From contig JAHDHM010000059.1 of the NCBI GenBank assembly GCA_020631315.1, positions 1-13,247 of the forward strand: a stretch of DNA of 13,247 nucleotides, read 5' to 3'. Below the pieces are notes generated by a model. It was not told the DNA's origin and did no database searches. It saw only the letters and a program-made list of their open reading frames with translations. Origin of the DNA: Acidimicrobiales bacterium. GTDB taxonomy: Bacteria > Actinomycetota > Acidimicrobiia > Acidimicrobiales > Poriferisodaliceae. This document shows, in pieces, positions 1 to 6,443 of the stretch; within the stretch, counting starts at the first letter, position 1; the number at the start of each line of letters is the position of its first letter. The translations under genes and the position numbers were made by a program.

Positions 1-609
1 GTCAACGTCGCCCGCGGCACGACCGTGCTGCTCACGACCCACGACCTCGACGACGTCGCCGAGCTCTGCGAGCGGATGGTGGTCATCGACCACGGCCGAC
101 TCCTGCTCGACACCACCGTCGACGACTTCACCACGACCTACGGCACGACACGACGACTGGTCGTCGAGCTCGAGGTCGAGTCCCCGCCGATCGAGATCGC
201 GGACGGCCACGTCATCCGCGTCGATGGTCGCCGCCAGTGGATCGAGTTCGACCGGCGCATCACGACCGCGGCCAAGCTCGTCGCCGAGGTCGGCGCCTCG
301 CACGCACTGAAGGACCTGTCCATCGAAGAACCCGGCATCGTCCTGCTGATCCGGCGGCTCTGGCGGTGCCGGACTCGTCGACCTGACGGGAGGCGATCTC
401 TTCCACGACCGCCTCGAACGCTGCCAGTTCCGACTCCTCTGCCCGCCGGCCGGTCATCGCTTCGAGATAATGCTGCAGGAACGCCATCCGGATCTCGGTC
501 GGCTCGTCGGTACCGACGACGTAGTAGCCGACCTGCGAGTGATAGAGCAGGCGGGCACGGACCACGGCGTCGACCGGATCGAAATCGTGGCGCAGGAACA
601 TCTCGGTGA
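1..609 (+). CDS. ABC transporter ATP-binding protein, C-terminal fragment with aberrant tail
   Basis: The reading frame is open from base 1, so the gene begins outside the window and only the end of the nucleotide-binding domain is seen. The visible part opens just after the Walker B/D-loop region with a beta strand and the H-loop histidine (TTHDLDD, His at visible residue 14), then MVVIDHGRLLLD, the usual end of an ATPase domain. The following residues, up to about LSIEEP...LIRRLW near base 363, match the C-terminal extension of ABC-2-type exporter ATPases of the NatA/daunorubicin-resistance kind. The ATPase would energise a membrane permease, probably encoded to the left. Family members stop about there. 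Here the frame runs on for roughly 80 residues rich in Arg, Pro and Ser, antisense to the convergent TetR gene. That tail looks non-homologous: a lost stop, a small frameshift, or a real overlap. The ATPase call is firm; the 609 end is not. Confidence 0.8.
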   Translation, partial: VNVARGTTVLLTTHDLDDVAELCERMVVIDHGRLLLDTTVDDFTTTYGTTRRLVVELEVESPPIEIADGHVIRVDGRRQWIEFDRRITTAAKLVAEVGASHALKDLSIEEPGIVLLIRRLWRCRTRRPDGRRSLPRPPRTLPVPTPLPAGRSSLRDNAAGTPSGSRSARRYRRRSSRPASDRAGGHGPRRRPDRNRGAGTSR

Positions 610-982
610 GCGCATCGAGGCGTCGGAGGTCGGCGGCGGCCATACGCACCTCGGCCTCGTCGTCACGCCGAGCCCAGTCCCGCACCGCTGCATCGAGCGC
701 CGGCACGTACAGCTGCGGGTCGGTCCAACACTCGAACACACCGAGGCACGCGCGGACGATCGTCGGAGCCGAGCGTTCGGCGCGCTCGACGATCGCCGAG
801 GTGTTGCCCTCCCAGACGGTCAGCAGCTCAGCACGCAACTCCTCGGGATCCTCGAAGAACCAGTAGAAACTCGAGCGAGACACGCCGAGTCGCCGCGCCA
901 ACCCGAGCACCTTCAGCTGATCGATCGACACCTCGTCGAGGGCCGACACCGCGACGTCGATCCAGTCGTCTCGCGTGACCAT
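260..982 (-). CDS. TetR/AcrR-family transcriptional regulator of the amine-catabolism cluster
   Basis: The protein is a predicted 240-residue one-component repressor. An N-terminal helix-turn-helix spans about residues 20-43 (LKVLGLARRLGVSRSSFYWFF, the characteristic Tyr/Phe-rich recognition helix end of TetR proteins), followed by a helical ligand-binding domain to about residue 200. I chose the ATG at 982 because GAGGGG lies 8 nt upstream and the HTH then sits at the normal distance from the N-terminus; the longer upstream frame is antisense-like. Residues 201-240 are Arg-rich and lie opposite the conserved end of the ABC ATPase gene, so they are probably not functional sequence. The gene is 28 bp downstream of the MttB-like gene on the same strand and so is probably co-transcribed. 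This suggests it is autoregulated and responds to the pathway substrate, acting at the palindrome at 3880-3899. The ligand is unknown. Confidence 0.9.
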   Translation of the reverse strand: MVTRDDWIDVAVSALDEVSIDQLKVLGLARRLGVSRSSFYWFFEDPEELRAELLTVWEGNTSAIVERAERSAPTIVRACLGVFECWTDPQLYVPALDAAVRDWARRDDEAEVRMAAADLRRLDALTEMFLRHDFDPVDAVVRARLLYHSQVGYYVVGTDEPTEIRMAFLQHYLEAMTGRRAEESELAAFEAVVEEIASRQVDESGTARAAGSAGRCRVLRWTGPSVRARRRPRRRAWPRS

Positions 983-1010
983 CAGGCACGCCCCTCGGGT
1001 ACAGCGACCA
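983..1010 (-). promoter_or_regulatory. Ribosome binding site deciding the TetR start
   Basis: Read on the minus strand, the 28-base gap after the methyltransferase stop contains GAGGGG followed by 8 bases and the ATG at 982. No promoter-like hexamer stands out, so this gap looks like an intra-operon translation signal. Confidence 0.55.
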
Positions 1011-2564
1011 TCAGTCGGGCGCCGCTCCGCCTTCGGCGATGCGACGTTCCACGAACGCAGCGACGGCCGCAAGGCGATCCTCGGGCACGACCGGTGCCTC
1101 GTACTCGTCGAGCATTCGCTGCCAGACGTCGGTGGCCCGCTCATCGGTCATGCGACTGCCCTCCTCGACCCACTGCTCGTAGTTGGTGCGGCCGAACACG
1201 ATCGGCGCATAGAACGCGGTCTCGAAACGCTCGAGCGTGTGAGGCGTCCCGAAGAAGTGACCGCCGGGACCCACCTCGCTGATGGCGTCGAGCGCGAGCT
1301 CCGACTCGTCGGTCACGAGCGGTCGGCAGATCTCGGCGAACATGCGCAGCATCTCGAGGTCCGTCACGAACTTCTCCATCGAGGCGACGAGACCGCCCTC
1401 CTGCCAGCCGGCGGAGTGCATGATCCAGTTCGCTCCCGCGAGCGCCGCACCGTAGAAGTTGAGCATCGTCTCGTAACCCGCCTGCGCGTCGACGGCGGTC
1501 GACGCGCTGGAGCCCGAGCTCCGCCACGGCAGGCCGACGTGACGAGCGAGCTGGCCACTCGCCAGCGCCCCCTTGAACGCCTCGGGTGTGCCGAACGCCG
1601 GCGAGCCCGACTTCATGTCGACGTTCGAGGTGAACGCGCCGTAGAGCACCGGCGCACCAGGCCGGACGATCTGGGCCAGCGTGACCGCCGCCAACACCTC
1701 CATGTGTTGCAGCACCAACGCACCCGCGAGAGTCACCGGCGCCATCGCTCCCGCCAAGGTGAACGGCGTCATGATGTTCGGCTGCCCGGCACGGGCGAAG
1801 TCGATGATGCCCATCGACATCGGGATGTCGAGCTGGCGCGGCGAGTTCGTGTTGATGTTCGTCCAGCAGTACGGCGCCGCGGCGAACTGGTCGTCGGTCA
1901 GACCGTGCCGGAGCCGAACCATCTCGAGCGAGTCCCGCACACGGGCCCGCCCACGGGCGTAGACGAACGGCACCTTGTCCGTCAGCGTCAACGTCTGGAG
2001 ACCGGAGACCAGGTGCCGGTCGTTCAGCGGCACGTCGTTCGGTTCGACACACGGCGAGGTGACACCGAGGACGTCGTGCAGCTGGGTGAGCTTCAGGAAG
2101 TTGCGCTGATCCTCCAACGAGCCGGCGCGTCGACCGCCCAGCCGGTCCGACACGAACGGTGGACGACCGACCGGAGCGATCACCATGCTGGCGCCCCCGA
2201 CGTGCACGTCCCGATGCGGTGCACCGGCATGCAGGTCGAACTCACTCGGGCTCGTCTCGAGAGCCGACGCGACGAGGTCGGGATCGACGCGCACGATCAG
2301 GTCATCGCCCACCCCACAGCCGGCATCGGCGAACAGTTGCCGGGCCTCGTCGAACAGGACCTTGATGCCCTCGTCTGCCAGGTAGCGCACGGCCTGTTCG
2401 TGCAGGTCGGCCGTCTGGTCGTCGGACATGACGGTCAGTGGCGTGAACGGGTTCACCAGCCGACGGTGATGCGAGGTGTCCTCGGCGGGACGTTCTCGTC
2501 GGACCCGCTCGCGCCGCCGCCCCGGCTTCTGCCCGACGCTGCGCTCCTGCCCGGCGTCAGCCAT
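1011..2564 (-). CDS. MttB-family (trimethylamine/quaternary amine) methyltransferase, non-pyrrolysine
   Basis: The predicted protein has 517 residues, the usual length for the MttB superfamily (Pfam MTTB). Family signatures visible are a basic N-terminus (GRRRERVRR, about 15-23) leading to LHEQAVRYLADEGIKV (54-69), the barrel core MTPFTLAGAMAPVTLAGAL (265-283), the stretch LAQIVRPGAPVLYGAFTSNV (296-315), and DAQAGYETML with GANWIMHSAGW (359-387). Known members transfer a methyl group from a methylated amine to a corrinoid protein. Those lacking pyrrolysine (MtgB, MtpB, MtcB type) act on quaternary amines such as glycine betaine, proline betaine or carnitine. No in-frame amber codon interrupts this gene, so it is of the second type. 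The ATG at 2564 overlaps the stop of the upstream oxidoreductase by 8 bp (ATGGCTGA), implying translational coupling. No corrinoid protein or methylcorrinoid:folate methyltransferase is encoded nearby. The exact substrate cannot be read from sequence. Confidence 0.9.
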   Translation of the reverse strand: MADAGQERSVGQKPGRRRERVRRERPAEDTSHHRRLVNPFTPLTVMSDDQTADLHEQAVRYLADEGIKVLFDEARQLFADAGCGVGDDLIVRVDPDLVASALETSPSEFDLHAGAPHRDVHVGGASMVIAPVGRPPFVSDRLGGRRAGSLEDQRNFLKLTQLHDVLGVTSPCVEPNDVPLNDRHLVSGLQTLTLTDKVPFVYARGRARVRDSLEMVRLRHGLTDDQFAAAPYCWTNINTNSPRQLDIPMSMGIIDFARAGQPNIMTPFTLAGAMAPVTLAGALVLQHMEVLAAVTLAQIVRPGAPVLYGAFTSNVDMKSGSPAFGTPEAFKGALASGQLARHVGLPWRSSGSSASTAVDAQAGYETMLNFYGAALAGANWIMHSAGWQEGGLVASMEKFVTDLEMLRMFAEICRPLVTDESELALDAISEVGPGGHFFGTPHTLERFETAFYAPIVFGRTNYEQWVEEGSRMTDERATDVWQRMLDEYEAPVVPEDRLAAVAAFVERRIAEGGAAPD

Positions 2565-3876
2565 TGACCGACATCGACGACTCGGTGTCGAGTTCACGGT
2601 TGCGAGCGAACTTGCGCATCTCGATCGGTCGGCCGGTGAATCGGCCGTGCACCGTGATCGGGTCGGCGTCGTGGTCGTGGCCGCTCTCGACGGCGGCGAT
2701 GAGTTCGGCCATGAGGTGGCCGACGACACCCGCGTTCTTGAACTGGTTGCCGCTCGTCCCGATGGCGACGAAGAACCCGTCGAGGTCGGTGCGGTCGTAG
2801 ATGGGCATCCAGTCGTCGGACACGTCGTAGACACCGACGATGCCCTTGCGCTGGTGCGGCATGCCGAGGTCGGGGAAACGACGACTCGCCCGGAGCACCT
2901 GCGTCTGCCACAGATCGGTGATGTGCTCGTCGTGCACGTCGGGGTCGTCGAGCCACTCGAGCTCGTCGCACTCGGGCTCCATGCCGCCGAGAAGGACGTG
3001 GTTGCCGGTCTCGGGCCGGCTGTAGAAGCCGAGGTCGAGATCGCCCAGCACCATCCCGTCGGCGGCCATGTCGACACCGGCGGGAGCCGGCACGTGGTGC
3101 ACCTCCTGGCGCAGCGGCGTGGTGCCGATCGCCATCGTGCCGTCGAGTCCGGCCATCGCGTTCACCGCGCCCGAGTGGGGGCCGGCGGCGTTGACGACGA
3201 GCGGCGCCATGACCCGGGTGCCGTCGGCGAGGGTCAGGCCGGTCACCGCATCGGCGCTGCGCTCGATGGCGACGACTGCCTGTCCGAAGCGGAACTCGGC
3301 GCCGTGCGCCTCGGCGGCGCGCTGCAGGTTGTGGGCGGCGAGCTGCGGGTCCGCGACGTAGCCGGAGTCGGGTGAGAAGCACCCGCCGAGGGTGCGCCCC
3401 TTGGCGTCGGCCCAGAACGCATCGTCGTCGGGCAACGCGGGCGGCCCGTAGACACCGAGATCGATCCACGGCCATCGCTCGCCGATCTGTTCGGGCGTGA
3501 GCCGCTCGTGTGGGATGTCGAGCTGCTCCCACAGGTCGAGCACCACGTGGGCGAAGTCGCCCGGCTCCTGCAGCATCAGCAGTTGCCCACAGTCGACGAA
3601 CCGGGTGCGGCCCAGTTCGTCGTGGTCGCCCACCACCTCATCCCATCGCTTCCAGTACTGCACGCCCTCCCACGAGAGATGCACACCGGTCGGTGTCGAG
3701 TAGCTGAACCTGACCACTGCGGACGAAGCACTCGTGGAACCGGCACCCGCGGCGCCGCGCCGGTCGACCACGACCACCGATCGCCCCCGCCGTGACAGCT
3801 CGAGTGCGATCGAGCAGCCCATGACTCCCGCGCCGATGATCACGGCACCGGCAGCGTGTTCCCCCTGCGAACTCAT
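2557..3876 (-). CDS. FAD-dependent oxidoreductase, DAO family (sarcosine/glycine oxidase-like)
   Basis: The predicted protein has 439 residues, a normal length for a single-domain DAO-family amine oxidoreductase. The FAD-binding Rossmann motif GAGVMG occupies residues 15-20 and is followed by strand VVVVD. GSTSASSAVVRFSYS just after it resembles the FAD/substrate segment of sarcosine oxidase beta-type enzymes. The C-terminus has the second FAD-contact region GTSGNQFKNAGVVGHLMAELI. Such enzymes oxidise secondary or tertiary amines, for example sarcosine to glycine and formaldehyde, in the cytoplasm. It is the first gene of the minus-strand operon with the MttB-like enzyme and TetR. The start at 3876 lacks a Shine-Dalgarno sequence, and a TAGTGT -10 element lies 8 bases upstream, so the transcript may be leaderless. 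An in-frame extension to 4140 is antisense to the divergent gene and was rejected. Sarcosine oxidation is inferred from family and neighbours; dimethylglycine or another N-methyl amino acid is possible. Confidence 0.88.
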   Translation of the reverse strand: MSSQGEHAAGAVIIGAGVMGCSIALELSRRGRSVVVVDRRGAAGAGSTSASSAVVRFSYSTPTGVHLSWEGVQYWKRWDEVVGDHDELGRTRFVDCGQLLMLQEPGDFAHVVLDLWEQLDIPHERLTPEQIGERWPWIDLGVYGPPALPDDDAFWADAKGRTLGGCFSPDSGYVADPQLAAHNLQRAAEAHGAEFRFGQAVVAIERSADAVTGLTLADGTRVMAPLVVNAAGPHSGAVNAMAGLDGTMAIGTTPLRQEVHHVPAPAGVDMAADGMVLGDLDLGFYSRPETGNHVLLGGMEPECDELEWLDDPDVHDEHITDLWQTQVLRASRRFPDLGMPHQRKGIVGVYDVSDDWMPIYDRTDLDGFFVAIGTSGNQFKNAGVVGHLMAELIAAVESGHDHDADPITVHGRFTGRPIEMRKFARNRELDTESSMSVNG

Positions 3877-3894
3877 CGTTCTGGACACTACTGT
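3866..3894 (+). promoter_or_regulatory. Candidate promoter of the DMGDH-like operon
   Basis: TACTGT at 3889-3894 fits the actinobacterial -10 pattern TANNNT. TGCGAA at 3866-3871, 17 bp upstream, is a weak -35 candidate. Transcription would start near 3901, leaving a leader of about 34 nt that includes the ribosome binding site at 3921-3926. The -10 overlaps the palindrome. Confidence 0.4.
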
Positions 3895-3899
3895 CCAGA
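3880..3899. promoter_or_regulatory. Palindromic operator within a divergent promoter
   Basis: TCTGGACACTACTGTCCAGA is a perfect inverted repeat: 8-bp arms at 3880-3887 and 3892-3899 around CTAC. It is the most striking element of the 58-bp gap between the two divergent operons. A TANNNT -10 candidate for the plus strand (TACTGT, 3889-3894) and one for the minus strand (TAGTGT, 3890-3885) both lie inside it. Size and symmetry are typical of TetR-family operators, and the TetR gene at 260-982 is the obvious candidate binder. Binding would block both promoters. The symmetry is seen directly; the binding partner is inferred. Confidence 0.7.
3885..3890 (-). promoter_or_regulatory. Candidate -10 of the DAO-MttB-TetR operon, probably leaderless
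   Basis: TAGTGT on the minus strand ends 8 bases before the ATG at 3876, so transcription would begin at or within a base or two of the start codon. No Shine-Dalgarno sequence precedes that ATG, which agrees with a leaderless mRNA. No convincing -35 was found at the right distance. Confidence 0.4.
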
Positions 3900-3920
3900 C
3901 CCTCGCAACCGCACGAGCAC

Positions 3921-3926
3921 AGGGGG
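3921..3926 (+). promoter_or_regulatory. Ribosome binding site of the DMGDH-like gene
   Basis: AGGGGG sits 8 bases before the ATG at 3935 and favours that start over the in-frame ATG at 3962, whose upstream sequence is poorer, and over the much longer upstream frame. Confidence 0.6.
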
Positions 3927-3934
3927 CTGGGTCC

Positions 3935-6439
3935 ATGAGCGGGTCGACGAAGAACGGGTCCATGACGAGTGAGGCGCGGGTCGTCGTGATCGGGGGCGGC
4001 ATCGTCGGCGTGGCAGTGCTGTACCACCTGACGAAGCTGGGCTGGAAGGACGTCGTGCTGGTCGAGCGCAAGCAGCTGACCGCCGGGTCCACCTGGCACG
4101 CCGCGGCAGGGTTCCACTCGCTCAACGGCTCGCTCAACATGGCCGGCCTGCAGCACTACAGCATCCAGGTCTACGACGAGATCCAGGAGATCTCCGGCCA
4201 GGACGTGGGCATCCACCGCACCGGCTCGGTCAGCGTCGCGGCGTCCGAGGAGTGGTGGGACTTCCTCCAGATCATCAACGGTGTCAACCAGACCCTCGAC
4301 ATCGAGTCGTTCCTGATCGATCCGAGCGAGGTGCCGAAGTACACCCGCATCATCGACCCCGACGGCCTGACGGGCGCCATGATCGACACCGCCGACGGGT
4401 ATCTCGACCCCTACGGCGCCACCCACGCCTACGCGAAGTCGGCCCGCATCGCCGGCGCGGAGATCTACCAGCAGACCCTCGTCACCGACCTGGTGTTGAA
4501 CGACGACGAGACCTGGAACGTCGTCACCGACAAGGGCACCATCCACGCCCAACACGTCGTGAACGCCGCCGGCCTCTGGGCTCGAGAGGTCGCCCGAATG
4601 GCCGGCCACGAGGCCCCGCTCATTCCCTACGAGCACCACTACCTCGTCACCGAGCCGATCGCCGCACTGAACGATCAGGACGGCGAGTCGATGACGACCG
4701 TCGACCTCGACGCCGGCATCTACGTGCGCCAGGAACTCGGCGGCCTGCTCTTCGGCGTCTACGAACCGGGCCCGATTCCGTGGGCGCTCGACGGCAGCCC
4801 CTGGACCTACGGGGAGAGCGAGCTGCTCCGCCCTCGCCTCGACGATCTGGCGGACAGCCTCGACTCGGGCTTCCGTCGCTTCCCGATGATGCAGGACGCG
4901 GGCATCAAGAACATCGTCAACGGCCCGTTCACGTTCACCCCCGACGGCAACCCGCTCGTCGGTCCCGTGCGTGGCCTGCCGAACTACTGGATGGCGTGTG
5001 GCGTCATGGCCGGCTTCAGCCAGTCCGGTGGTGTCGGGCTCACCCTCGCCCAGTGGATGATCGACGGCGAGCCCGAGATGGACACGTTCATGATGGACCC
5101 GGCGCGGTTCGGGAACTTCGCGAACGAGGCCTACACGCTCGAGACGTCGACTCAGTTCTACGAGTGGCGCTTCAAGGTCCCGTTCCCGAACGAGCCGTGG
5201 CCCGCAGGCCGCCCGGCGAAGACGACGCCGATCTTCGACCTCCAGCGCCAGTCGGGTGCAGTGTTCGCGCCCAACGCCGGTCTGGAGGTGCCGATGTGGT
5301 TCGCCCGTGAGGGTGACCAGCAGGTCGACATCCCGGAGTTCCGACGTGGCAACTTCTTCGCGCCGTCGGGCGACGAGGCGATGGCCACCACCGACGGCGT
5401 GGGCCTGCTCGACATCAGCTCGTACTCGAAGTTCGAGATCGCCGGCCCAGGCGCACGCGCATGGCTCGACGGCCTACTCGCCTCCCGCCTGCCGAGCCCT
5501 GGTCGCAGTCGACTCGGCGTGATGCTGTCCACGGAGGCGAAGATCGTCGGCGACTTCACGGTCTTCTGCCTCTCGACACCCGGCCTGTACGGCGCAGCGG
5601 GCAACGACGCCGAAGGGGGTGAACGCTTCCTGCTCACCGGCTCAGGACCGATCCAGGAATGGCACATGCGATGGTTCAGCGACCGGCTCCCCGCCGACGG
5701 CAGCGTGCGCATCACCAACCTGACCGACCAGTGGACCGGCCTGGCCCTCGCCGGCCCGAAGGCCCGTGAGGTGCTCCAGCGAGTGACCCGCACCGACGTC
5801 AGCCCCGACGCATTCCGCTTCCTCGACGTCGCCGAGATGAACGTCGGCCGCTCCCCCGCCGTCGTCGACCGCGTGTCGCTCACTGGCGAACTCGGTTACG
5901 AGATCTGGGTGCCGTCGCTGCACCTGCGCGACGTGTACACCCAGCTGCTCGCCGCCGGCGCCGATCACGGGATCCGTCAGGTCGGCGTGCACGCACTGCT
6001 CGGCATGCGGCTCGAGAAGGCGTTCGGCATCTGGGGTCGCGAGTACAGCCCGGACTACACCCCGTCGATGAACGAGATGCACCGGTTCGTCGACTGGTCG
6101 AAGGACGACTTCGTCGGTCGAGCAGCAGCTGCCGCAGACCGCGACGGCACCCCGGCACGGACGTTGCACCTGATGGAGGTGGACGCCCCGCTCGACGATC
6201 CGGGCGCCTCGGACGCCACCGGCTTCGAGCCGATCTTCGTCGGCGCCGACAAGGTCGGCTACGTGACCTCAGGTGGGTTCGGCCACCGGTCGGGCAAGAG
6301 CCTCGCCATGGCCTACCTCGACGCCGGGACCGCCGACGCGTCGCTCGACCACGAGGTGTTGATCATCGGTCAGCGCCGCCGGGCCACGATCCTCGACGAG
6401 CTCCCGTTCGATCCCCACGGCATGCGGATGCGAAGCTGA
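3935..6439 (+). CDS. Dimethylglycine/sarcosine dehydrogenase-like FAD and aminomethyltransferase two-domain enzyme
   Basis: The predicted 834-residue protein has the DMGDH/SARDH layout. An N-terminal FAD-binding DAO domain covers about 14-380, with GGGIVG at 20-25. A linker domain (FAO_M type) covers about 382-459, and a folate-binding GCV_T/aminomethyltransferase domain with its C-terminal barrel runs from about 466 to 834. GSTWHAAAG carries His55 at the position of the histidine that covalently binds FAD in mammalian DMGDH. The segments DGYLDPYG and VVNAAGLWAREV also match that family. The GCV_T part shows ELGYEIWVP, MRLEKAFGIWGREYSPDYTP and DDFVGRAA. Known enzymes oxidatively demethylate dimethylglycine or sarcosine, capturing the one-carbon unit on tetrahydrofolate. 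It diverges from the DAO-MttB-TetR operon across a shared operator and is followed 4 nt later by an oxidoreductase gene. Substrate choice among dimethylglycine, sarcosine and other N-methyl amino acids is uncertain. Confidence 0.92.
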   Translation: MSGSTKNGSMTSEARVVVIGGGIVGVAVLYHLTKLGWKDVVLVERKQLTAGSTWHAAAGFHSLNGSLNMAGLQHYSIQVYDEIQEISGQDVGIHRTGSVSVAASEEWWDFLQIINGVNQTLDIESFLIDPSEVPKYTRIIDPDGLTGAMIDTADGYLDPYGATHAYAKSARIAGAEIYQQTLVTDLVLNDDETWNVVTDKGTIHAQHVVNAAGLWAREVARMAGHEAPLIPYEHHYLVTEPIAALNDQDGESMTTVDLDAGIYVRQELGGLLFGVYEPGPIPWALDGSPWTYGESELLRPRLDDLADSLDSGFRRFPMMQDAGIKNIVNGPFTFTPDGNPLVGPVRGLPNYWMACGVMAGFSQSGGVGLTLAQWMIDGEPEMDTFMMDPARFGNFANEAYTLETSTQFYEWRFKVPFPNEPWPAGRPAKTTPIFDLQRQSGAVFAPNAGLEVPMWFAREGDQQVDIPEFRRGNFFAPSGDEAMATTDGVGLLDISSYSKFEIAGPGARAWLDGLLASRLPSPGRSRLGVMLSTEAKIVGDFTVFCLSTPGLYGAAGNDAEGGERFLLTGSGPIQEWHMRWFSDRLPADGSVRITNLTDQWTGLALAGPKAREVLQRVTRTDVSPDAFRFLDVAEMNVGRSPAVVDRVSLTGELGYEIWVPSLHLRDVYTQLLAAGADHGIRQVGVHALLGMRLEKAFGIWGREYSPDYTPSMNEMHRFVDWSKDDFVGRAAAAADRDGTPARTLHLMEVDAPLDDPGASDATGFEPIFVGADKVGYVTSGGFGHRSGKSLAMAYLDAGTADASLDHEVLIIGQRRRATILDELPFDPHGMRMRS

Positions 6440-6443
6440 GCAG

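Noticed and set aside
975..2567. Long plus-strand frame across the methyltransferase gene
   Set aside because: Arg/His-rich low-complexity antisense translation with no recognisable domain; the opposite strand encodes a clear MttB-family protein.
2564..3077. Upstream extension of the MttB-like frame (688 residues in total)
   Set aside because: The extra 171 residues are Ser/Thr-rich, resemble no family and lie in another frame over the DAO gene on the same strand; the overlap start at 2564 fits the family N-terminus.
3638..4639. 333-residue minus-strand frame across the divergent intergenic region
   Set aside because: Antisense to the DMGDH-like gene and out of frame with the DAO gene; composition is Val/Gly/Asp repetitive without motifs, and it would run through the divergent promoter region.
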